A stretch of DNA of 7,279 nucleotides from contig JBFMBE010000176.1 of NCBI GenBank assembly GCA_040755275.1, positions 1 through 7,279 on the forward strand, given 5' to 3'. This document shows, one piece after another, positions 1-5,321 of the stretch (the stretch's first letter is position 1; every line of letters starts with the position of its first letter). The translations under genes and the position numbers were made by a program. This stretch comes from Desulfatirhabdium sp040755275. Its GTDB lineage: Bacteria; Desulfobacterota; Desulfobacteria; Desulfobacterales; Desulfatirhabdiaceae. Under the pieces are notes generated by a model, which was not told the DNA's origin, ran no database searches, and worked only from the letters and a program-made list of their open reading frames with translations.

Positions 1-1223
1 GACTTGGCGGCCAACAGCCCAGCGAGGCATTCGCCGCCGTGGGTGCAGGCAATGTGCCCCTGACGGTTGGCCAGAATCTGACAATCCATGATGGCCTGCT
101 CGGGGACATCCACGAAAAAGACATTCTCCCGCCCGGAAGTCAGGTTGTATCGGTTCACCAGGTGGATGACCCGCGGCATCGACACGGGATTGCCGATCAT
201 GGCGGCCTGAGCCACACTGGGACGGACGGTTACCGGGACGAAGCGCCTTAGCGCCGGATCCGGTTCTAAATAGTAGCGATATACCGGATTGGCGTGTTCC
301 GATTGCACTCCGATGATTTTCGGCAGGCTGTCGATGACCCCGGCATCGTAGAATTTCAGAAATCCGCTCATGACGGCGGTAATGTTTCCGGCGTTTCCGA
401 TGGGAACCACGATGACTTTTCCCGACAGATCGTATTCGAAATCCTGTGCGATTTCATAGGAATAACTTTCCTGCCCTAGAATGCGCCAAGCATTTTTCGA
501 ATTGAGCAGCGCCACGTTGTAGCGTTCCGAAAGCGCTTCGACCACCTTCATGCAATCGTCGAACACACCCGGAATTTCAAAGACCCGGGCACCGCTTCCC
601 AGAGGCTGGGAAAGCTGCTGGGGGGTCACTTTCCGGTGAGGCAGCAGGACGGCGGACTTGACCTTCGGCTGCAAATAGGCGGCATAGAGGGCGGCGGATG
701 CCGACGTGTCCCCCGTGGAGGCACAAACGGCAAGCACGTCGGACACCACGCCCTGTTGAATCAGGTAGTGGATGTAGCTCAGGGCGCTTGCCATCCCACG
801 ATCCTTGAAGGAGGCGCTGGGATTCTGGCCGTCGTTCTTGAAATAAACCTTCATCCCGACCGTAGCCTCGAGGGTGTGGTTCATGCGGATCATGGGCGTG
901 TGCCCCTCGCCCAGATAGACAATGGCATCGATGGGCATCACTGGACCGATGAATTCGTGGTAGCGGTAAATGCCCCGAAGTTCGGGCAGGGTGAGCATCT
1001 TGCGGTAGTCGAAGATCTCCCGCCATCGTTTTCCGGGAATCCGCCGCAGCAGATCGTTCTGGAGATCGTCGAGCAGCAGCACCTGCCTGCAGGACGGACA
1101 GGTGTACAGCAATTTTTCGATACCGAATTCCTGGCCGCATCCAAGACACCGATAGACGAGACCTTTTCGGGGTTTGGGCAGGATATGCTCTCGGATGGAT
1201 TCGGGAAAATGTTCCGGTTTCAT
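1..1223 (-). CDS. thrC: Threonine synthase with N-terminal zinc ribbon (3' end outside window)
   Basis: This PLP enzyme converts O-phospho-L-homoserine to L-threonine, the last step of threonine synthesis in the cytoplasm. 407 residues are visible and the reading frame runs off the left edge; family members of this type are around 450-470 residues, so roughly 50 are probably missing. Seen: a four-cysteine zinc-ribbon-like knuckle at the N-terminus (CLGC at 26-29, CPSC at 42-45), the PLP-lysine motif SASFKDR with K140, the motif STGDTSA near 169-175, and the phosphate-binding loop PIGNAGN at 274-280. The zinc ribbon is seen in many archaeal and deltaproteobacterial ThrC but not in the short E. 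coli form. The start at 1223 is fixed by a strong SD (GGAGGAGA, 7-base spacing) and by the ATGA overlap with the serS stop, which implies translational coupling. Very sure of the family; the substrate assignment is by similarity. Confidence 0.95.
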   Translation of the reverse strand, partial: MKPEHFPESIREHILPKPRKGLVYRCLGCGQEFGIEKLLYTCPSCRQVLLLDDLQNDLLRRIPGKRWREIFDYRKMLTLPELRGIYRYHEFIGPVMPIDAIVYLGEGHTPMIRMNHTLEATVGMKVYFKNDGQNPSASFKDRGMASALSYIHYLIQQGVVSDVLAVCASTGDTSASAALYAAYLQPKVKSAVLLPHRKVTPQQLSQPLGSGARVFEIPGVFDDCMKVVEALSERYNVALLNSKNAWRILGQESYSYEIAQDFEYDLSGKVIVVPIGNAGNITAVMSGFLKFYDAGVIDSLPKIIGVQSEHANPVYRYYLEPDPALRRFVPVTVRPSVAQAAMIGNPVSMPRVIHLVNRYNLTSGRENVFFVDVPEQAIMDCQILANRQGHIACTHGGECLAGLLAAK

Positions 1224-2494
1224 GGTTGGATCTCCTCCATGCCCGCCATATAAGGACGCAGCGCTTCGGGAATGATGACCGTCCCACGAGAGGTCTGGCA
1301 GTTTTCGAGAATGGCCGCCACCGTTCGGCCGACGGCAAGCCCGGATCCATTCAGGGTGTGGACCAGTTCCGTTCCCTTCTTTCCTTTTCTGCGAAAGCGG
1401 ATGTTGCCCCGACGGGCCTGGAAGTCCTCGAAATTGCTGCAAGAAGAGATTTCCCGATACACACCCTGGGAGGGCATCCACACCTCGATGTCGTAGGTCT
1501 TGGCTGCCGAAAAGCCGAGGTCTCCCGTGCAGAGAGTGACCACCCGGTAGGGCAGACCCAACCGTATCAGGATGTCTTCGGCATCCGCCAACAGCGTATC
1601 GAGCTCGTCGTAAGAGGTTTCGGGAAGGCTGAATTTGACGAGTTCGACCTTGTTGAACTGGTGCTGTCGGATGAGCCCACGCGTGTCCTTTCCGTAAGAG
1701 CCGGCCTCCGATCGAAAGCAGGGAGTGTAGGCCGTATAGCGGATGGGCAAATCATCGGCTTCGAGGACCTCGTCTTGATGAATGTTGGTGACCGGAACCT
1801 CGGCCGTGGGTACCAGGAAATAATCCCAGTTTTCAAGTTTGAAGAGGTCTTCGGCGAATTTGGGAAGCTGACCCGTGTGGGTCATGCTGCTGCGGTTGAC
1901 GATGAAGGGGGGAAGTACCTCGATGTAGCCGTGGTGGATCGTATGAACGTCGAGCATGAAACTGATGAGAGCCCGCTCGAGCCTGGCCCCCGCTCCGAAA
2001 TAGAGCGGAAAGCGCGCCCCTGTAATCCGAGCGGCACGTTCGAAGTCGAAGATGCCGAGCTTCTCCCCGAGGGACCAGTGGGGCAGCGGTTCAAAATCGA
2101 AGGTCGGAATCGAGCCGACGGTCTTGAATACCGGGTTGTCGTCGCTGTCCTTTCCAATGGGAACCGATTCATGGGGGATGTTCGGTATGCCCATGAGGAT
2201 GGCCTCGACAGCGATTTCAAGCTCTGCAAGCTCCATTTCGAGTGCCTTCATCCGGGAAGCTGCAGCTTTCACCTGCTGGGTGAGGGATTCGGTGTCTTGC
2301 CCGGTTTTCTTCATTCGAGCGACCTGTTCGGAAATGGTGTTGCGCTGACGACGGAGCTCTTCCAACTCGGCCAAGGCCGCCTTGCGTTTGGTGTCGAGCT
2401 CGACGAGACCGGACAGGTCGGCCGGTTTGTTTCGGGCGGCAAGAGATGCCTCGACCCTGGACATATTTTGTCTGACGAACTTGATTTCCAACAT
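1220..2494 (-). CDS. serS: Seryl-tRNA synthetase
   Basis: This class II aminoacyl-tRNA synthetase charges tRNA-Ser (and tRNA-Sec, if present) with serine in the cytoplasm. The 424 residues match the usual bacterial length of about 420-430. Seen in order: an N-terminal region of charged heptad-like helices at about 27-100, the antiparallel coiled-coil arm that grips the long variable arm of tRNA-Ser; the serine-binding TAE at 230-232; motif 2 starting FRSEAG at 260-265 with RQHQF at 276-280; and motif 3 LNGSGLAVGRT at 381-391 with the ATP-binding R390. All expected motifs are intact, so it should be functional and of the standard bacterial type, not the methanogen type. The start at 2494 has an AGGAA SD at 2500-2504 with 5-base spacing and the common MLEIK beginning. 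It is the first gene of the serS-thrC operon and its stop overlaps the thrC ATG by four bases. Confidence 0.98.
   Translation of the reverse strand: MLEIKFVRQNMSRVEASLAARNKPADLSGLVELDTKRKAALAELEELRRQRNTISEQVARMKKTGQDTESLTQQVKAAASRMKALEMELAELEIAVEAILMGIPNIPHESVPIGKDSDDNPVFKTVGSIPTFDFEPLPHWSLGEKLGIFDFERAARITGARFPLYFGAGARLERALISFMLDVHTIHHGYIEVLPPFIVNRSSMTHTGQLPKFAEDLFKLENWDYFLVPTAEVPVTNIHQDEVLEADDLPIRYTAYTPCFRSEAGSYGKDTRGLIRQHQFNKVELVKFSLPETSYDELDTLLADAEDILIRLGLPYRVVTLCTGDLGFSAAKTYDIEVWMPSQGVYREISSCSNFEDFQARRGNIRFRRKGKKGTELVHTLNGSGLAVGRTVAAILENCQTSRGTVIIPEALRPYMAGMEEIQP
1231..1238 (-). promoter_or_regulatory. Shine-Dalgarno of thrC inside the serS coding region
   Basis: The minus strand reads GGAGGAGA, seven bases before the thrC ATG at 1223. 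The same bases encode the Glu-Glu-Ile near the serS C-terminus. This decides the thrC start and supports coupled translation by ribosomes ending serS. Confidence 0.8.
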
Positions 2495-2509
2495 GGACGT
2501 TCCTATATT
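2481..2509 (+). promoter_or_regulatory. Candidate sigma70 promoter of the folate cyclo-ligase/DUF2156 unit
   Basis: On the plus strand TTGATT (2481-2486) and TATATT (2504-2509) are separated by exactly 17 bases, 9 of 12 matches to consensus. The site lies over the first codons and the SD of serS, so it would be divergent from and overlap the serS start region. It would give a leader of roughly 150 bases before 2668. The -35 bases also encode the conserved MLEIK start of SerRS, so the match could be coincidence. Confidence 0.4.
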
Positions 2510-2570
2510 AAAGATTTACGGTGTGTCGATAGAACCGCAACATGACCGGATGCCGCTCCATCACCTTTTT

Positions 2571-2599
2571 GATGTAGCAAGCACACCCGGCGAAGTCAA
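2571..2599 (-). promoter_or_regulatory. Candidate sigma70 promoter of serS-thrC
   Basis: On the minus strand a -35 TTGACT (2594-2599) is followed after 17 bases by TACATC (2571-2576), preceded by TGC as an extended -10. The TGCTAnnnT shape is common in promoters of Desulfobacterota as I know them. It predicts a start near 2564 and a leader of about 70 bases before serS. I see no T-box or other recognisable leader structure in that length. The call rests on motif matching only. Confidence 0.55.
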
Positions 2600-2656
2600 T
2601 CACAAAACCGTACCACCCCTTTTCACCGTTCATGAAGCAGAAACGTACATCCGAAA

Positions 2657-2664
2657 GAGAGGAG
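2657..2664 (+). promoter_or_regulatory. Shine-Dalgarno deciding the cyclo-ligase start
   Basis: The purine-rich GAGAGGAG precedes the ATG at 2668. The in-frame upstream ATG at 2632 has only pyrimidine-rich sequence in front of it and adds 12 residues unlike the family, so 2668 is the preferred start. Confidence 0.65.
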
Positions 2665-2667
2665 AGC

Positions 2668-3255
2668 ATGGACGACATCAAACAACAGAAATCGAATATC
2701 CGACAGGACAAGATGCACCTCCTGGAAGCCATGCCTGAAGCGGAGGTTCAGGCCAAGTCCCGTTCGATTACAGGTAAGCTTTATGAGTTCGCCAATTTTT
2801 TCGAGGCCCAGGTCGTTTTGCTGTTCATCGATCGAAAATACGATATCGATATGGTTCCGGTCATGCAGCATTGCATCCAACACGGCAAGACGGTGCTGTT
2901 GCCCGTCTTCGATCCACCCAAGCACAAGGCCCGCCTGTTCCGTGTCAGCAACCCCCGGCGGGAATTGATCAAAGGGCTCTCCGGCATGATCGAACCCAAT
3001 CCGGCCAAATGCAAGGAAATCGCTCTCGACCTGGTGGATGTCGCCATCCTGCCCGGGCTTGCCTTCGACGAAAAAGGTGGCAGGCTGGGATATGGTGAAG
3101 GCCGCTATGACCGGCTGATCGCACGACTGCCCGTTACGACCCGAAAGGTTGCGGTGGCCTTCGAAGACAAAATCGTCTCCCATGTACCGATGGAAAGCCA
3201 CGACCGATATGTGGACATCATCTTGACCGACAAGCGGACCATCTACAAGATTTGA
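2668..3255 (+). CDS. 5-formyltetrahydrofolate cyclo-ligase family protein
   Basis: Family members (MTHFS; YgfA/Fau in E. coli) use ATP to convert 5-formyl-tetrahydrofolate to 5,10-methenyl-tetrahydrofolate, returning this storage or inhibitory folate to the one-carbon pool in the cytoplasm. The 195 residues fit the usual 180-200. Seen: a basic N-terminal helix (about 8-36) where the family has its ATP-binding Lys/Arg residues; LLPVFDPP at 77-84; the signature LPGLAFD at 128-134 followed by RLGYGEGRYDR at 139-149; and a C-terminal VPMESHDRYVDIILTD at 173-188. The signature loop is usually GYGGGYYDR; here it has Glu and Arg (GYGEGRYDR), a mild variation. The next gene begins 13 bases downstream, so they are probably an operon. 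No 6S RNA or tetrahydrofolate riboswitch could be recognised upstream. The family is confident; the exact activity is by similarity. Confidence 0.92.
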   Translation: MDDIKQQKSNIRQDKMHLLEAMPEAEVQAKSRSITGKLYEFANFFEAQVVLLFIDRKYDIDMVPVMQHCIQHGKTVLLPVFDPPKHKARLFRVSNPRRELIKGLSGMIEPNPAKCKEIALDLVDVAILPGLAFDEKGGRLGYGEGRYDRLIARLPVTTRKVAVAFEDKIVSHVPMESHDRYVDIILTDKRTIYKI

Positions 3256-3268
3256 AGGATCGCCCCCA

Positions 3269-4162
3269 ATGTCTCCCCAGCCCTTTCATCCCATTTCCCT
3301 GAGGGATCGTTCCCGCTACGAGTCGTTTTTCAACCGTTGCCCCCAGAAAGCCAGCGACTACAGCTTCGTCAACCTCTGGGGATGGCGCACCATCTACGGA
3401 CTATCGCTGGCCTGGAACGACGACCTTGTCTGGATTCGGCAGGAGGTTCCCCAACCCATGCAATGGGCCCCTATCGGCGACTGGGAAACCGTCGACTGGG
3501 AAAAACGGATCGCAATGCACCCCGAGTATTTTGAACAGCCCACCATCCGGGTGCCGGAGCGACTTGCAACTATCTGGAGTCGGTGTTTCGGAGAACGCAT
3601 ACAGGTGACGGAGTCCAGGGAGCACTGGGATTACGTATATGCGGCGCAGCACCTTCGAGAGCTGAAGGGCAACAAATACCACAAGAAAAAGAACCTGCTG
3701 TCCCAGTTTTTGAAAAGCTACGATTTCGTCTATGAGCCCATGAGCGAGGCACTGGTTGAAGAGGCCCTGTCGCTTCAGGAAGATTGGTGCACGTGGAAAT
3801 CTTGCGAGGAAAGCGAATCCCTCTCCGGTGAAAACGAGGTGATCACCGAAATTCTACGGAACTGGAACGCCCTTGGGAATCTCATCGGAGGAATGGTTCG
3901 CATGGCAGGAAAACCTGCGGCTTACACCATTGGCGAAGTCATGGACCCAGCCACCATTGTCGTCCATGTGGAAAAGGGGCATCCGGACTACAGGGGCATC
4001 TATCAAGCGATCAACTGGCTCTTCGTCTCCCGCTTGCCCGAGTCGATCCTCTGGGTCAACCGGGAGCAAGATTTAGGAGATGAAGGGTTGCGAAAAGCGA
4101 AGCTTTCGTATCATCCCGCAGCGTTTGTGAAAAAGTTCAACTGCCGGATGATCCTTTCATGA
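3269..4162 (+). CDS. DUF2156 protein (phosphatidylglycerol lysyltransferase C-terminal-like, GNAT-type fold)
   Basis: This soluble protein of 297 residues lacks a signal peptide or membrane helices and resembles full-length DUF2156 proteins. Family hallmarks are SDYSFVNLWGW (29-39), LRELKGNKYHKKKN (129-142), VHVEKGHPDYRG (232-243) with YQAINW (245-250), and VNREQDLGDEGLRKAKLS (263-280). The family has a double GNAT/FemAB-like fold shared with the catalytic domain of MprF-type phosphatidylglycerol lysyltransferases, which move an amino acid from aminoacyl-tRNA to a lipid. The flippase-like membrane part of MprF is absent. For the stand-alone proteins the substrate is not established, so aminoacyl or acyl transfer is only an inference. 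The ATG at 3269 is chosen because AAGGA (3255-3259) precedes it by 9 bases. Only 13 bases separate it from the cyclo-ligase gene, so they are probably co-transcribed. It ends just before a strong terminator. Confidence 0.88.
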   Translation: MSPQPFHPISLRDRSRYESFFNRCPQKASDYSFVNLWGWRTIYGLSLAWNDDLVWIRQEVPQPMQWAPIGDWETVDWEKRIAMHPEYFEQPTIRVPERLATIWSRCFGERIQVTESREHWDYVYAAQHLRELKGNKYHKKKNLLSQFLKSYDFVYEPMSEALVEEALSLQEDWCTWKSCEESESLSGENEVITEILRNWNALGNLIGGMVRMAGKPAAYTIGEVMDPATIVVHVEKGHPDYRGIYQAINWLFVSRLPESILWVNREQDLGDEGLRKAKLSYHPAAFVKKFNCRMILS

Positions 4163-4171
4163 TGGCCTCGC

Positions 4172-4248
4172 AAAAAGTCGGGCAATCTCCGTTGAGCCGC
4201 ATGGCGGGGCAACCGCCATGCGGCTCGGATGAGACTTCCTGATTTTTT
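4172..4248. terminator. Large, probably bidirectional intrinsic terminator between convergent genes
   Basis: The core is a perfect 14-bp stem (4194-4207 with 4213-4226) and a GGCAA loop. It extends outward through two G-U pairs, a 2x2 mismatch and TCTC/GAGA (4186-4189 with 4231-4234). After a small internal loop follow 11 further pairs joining an A-run (4172-4176) to the T-run at 4243-4249, with two G-U pairs. The T-run serves the plus-strand DUF2156 unit and the A-run gives five T's on the minus strand for the opposite gene. It lies 10 bases after the plus-strand stop. On the plus strand the T-run is not directly next to the core stem, so efficiency is uncertain. Confidence 0.75.
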
Positions 4249-4268
4249 TCGACCCCAAACTGCATAAC

Positions 4269-4293
4269 TTCATCCGGATTGCATCCGGATGAA
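4269..4293 (-). other. Perfect 11-bp hairpin directly after the stop of the secreted-protein gene
   Basis: The arms at 4269-4279 and 4283-4293 are exactly complementary around a 3-base loop, and each holds the palindrome ATCCGGAT. The hairpin begins at the base next to the stop codon (4294-4296) and is not followed by a good T-run on the minus strand. It could be a 3'-end stabiliser or a first part of the terminator whose T-run is at 4172-4176, or it could pause transcription. Confidence 0.5.
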
Positions 4294-5292
4294 TCATCTC
4301 TCGAATTCTCTTTGCAGAGAAGGCATCCGGTTTCCAACGAAATTGCGATCGGGCAGCCAACAGTTCTTGAGCCAGCTGGCAAAGTCCTCCCGCGAATACC
4401 GATACCGCGCCGTGATGTCCTTTATATCAACGACGCCGTCCTGGTTGAAGTCCCCGCACAGGGCGAATTTGTTGGTACCGACAGTCAGATAATACGGCGT
4501 AGACAGGTAATGTGCGTTTGAGGGAAGTCGAGGACAGTAAACAACGATATAATAGTCACCGGTGTATTGAATTCCGGTTTCCCACAGGCCGTTGTCAAAG
4601 TCACAATCGATGTTTTGATAGGAAATCAGCACGTTGTTGTTGGTGTCCCGCACATCGATCCGATAAGTACCGACCGTCGATGTACCATCGCATCCAGCGC
4701 CCTGCGGTATGGCAGTCGTGATGAAATTGATGAAGATCCGAGTATTGCCCTGAATGGTCAATCCATACCAGTCTTCATCGTAGGGGGAAGCCAACTGACC
4801 GTTGAAGGCTACATCGAGGCACATGGCATCGGCTTCATCCGGGAAATTGTTCGGTTCGGTTTCGTACTGAATACTATAGATGTGAATCAACACACTTTTG
4901 GTGACATCACCGACGGTACAGGTAACGACGGCATCCCCGACGACAGTGCCTGAGATGAGATACAGCGAAACCGTCCCCGTATCGTCGGTAGTGACTACCG
5001 TCGCCGTTGTGGAGCCGTTCTGAAATTTTCCGAGCGTTGTCTTGAACAGAAAGGATGTCCCCTGAACGACGGGTTCGCCCATATCGTCCAGTGCAAATGC
5101 CGTGATCAACACCTTGCTGGATCCGTCTGCAAACAGTTTGGACGGATTCACCGTTATCAAAACGGTTTCAACGGCCTGAAATGCAGATTCCGCGGCAAGC
5201 ACATCCCCTTCCCCAAAGGGAAACGACCCACCTATCCAGACGATCGATGGCAACAGAAACAGGAACATCCAGACGATCAAGCGCTTTTTCAT
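4294..5292 (-). CDS. Secreted Ig-like/PPC-like protein with one dockerin-type EF-hand
   Basis: This predicted exported protein of 332 residues has no recognised function. Seen in order: a signal peptide (KKR, hydrophobic 6-21, likely cleavage after A33 or A34); a beta-rich Ig-like domain of Big_1/invasin type at about 42-138 (ITVNPSKLFADG, later TTDDTGTVSLYL at 101-112); a second beta domain at about 144-272 that opens with ETEPNNF and contains DEDWYGLTI at 172-180, as in bacterial pre-peptidase C-terminal (PPC) domains; and at 281-292 a calcium-loop motif DFNQDGVVDIKD followed by a Trp/Leu-rich helix (FASWLKNCWL, 304-313), as in half a dockerin type I repeat. No protease or hydrolase catalytic domain is present. 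The start at 5292 is set by AAGGAGA five bases upstream; the in-frame start at 5334 would overlap the kinase gene and spoil the signal peptide. It follows the kinase gene by 29 bases. Role inferred: a binding or structural protein of the periplasm, outer surface or exterior. Confidence 0.8.
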   Translation of the reverse strand: MKKRLIVWMFLFLLPSIVWIGGSFPFGEGDVLAAESAFQAVETVLITVNPSKLFADGSSKVLITAFALDDMGEPVVQGTSFLFKTTLGKFQNGSTTATVVTTDDTGTVSLYLISGTVVGDAVVTCTVGDVTKSVLIHIYSIQYETEPNNFPDEADAMCLDVAFNGQLASPYDEDWYGLTIQGNTRIFINFITTAIPQGAGCDGTSTVGTYRIDVRDTNNNVLISYQNIDCDFDNGLWETGIQYTGDYYIVVYCPRLPSNAHYLSTPYYLTVGTNKFALCGDFNQDGVVDIKDITARYRYSREDFASWLKNCWLPDRNFVGNRMPSLQREFER

Positions 5293-5297
5293 GGTGT

Positions 5298-5304
5298 TCT
5301 CCTT
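5298..5304 (-). promoter_or_regulatory. Shine-Dalgarno of the secreted-protein gene
   Basis: The minus strand reads AAGGAGA with 5 bases before the ATG at 5292. It fixes the start that gives an intact signal peptide, and it lies in the 29-base gap after the kinase stop. That gap leaves no room for an obvious separate promoter. Confidence 0.75.
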
Positions 5305-5321
5305 GTCCTGATTTTTCCTTT

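Noticed and set aside
577..1350. A 257-codon minus-strand frame overlapping thrC and serS
   Set aside because: It is out of frame with both genes, rich in Arg, Pro and Ser, and resembles no known family; thrC in the other frame has all its motifs.
1226..2545. A 439-codon open frame on the plus strand, antisense to serS
   Set aside because: It mirrors an intact, motif-complete serS, its translation resembles no family I know, and long antisense frames are common in GC-rich coding DNA.
2495..2667. Possible 6S RNA, T-box or tetrahydrofolate riboswitch, since 6S RNA often precedes ygfA and T-boxes precede synthetase genes
   Set aside because: The space is short and I see no long internal-bubble hairpin, specifier loop or T-box sequence. 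A covariance-model search would settle it.
2508..2732. A 74-codon minus-strand frame across the divergent intergenic region
   Set aside because: No SD precedes it, it starts inside the cyclo-ligase gene, and it runs over the serS promoter.
2733..2753. A 7-bp perfect inverted repeat with a 7-base loop early in the cyclo-ligase gene
   Set aside because: It lies within well-supported coding sequence and has no T-run; such a short repeat is expected by chance.
4271..4291. Direct repeat of CATCCGGAT, considered as an operator or repeat family
   Set aside because: The unit is a self-palindrome, so the direct repeat follows from the hairpin; no further full copies were seen in the window.
4294..5292. 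Cellulosome component
   Set aside because: Only one calcium loop is present, there is no glycoside hydrolase or cohesin nearby, and the surrounding genes are housekeeping or signalling.
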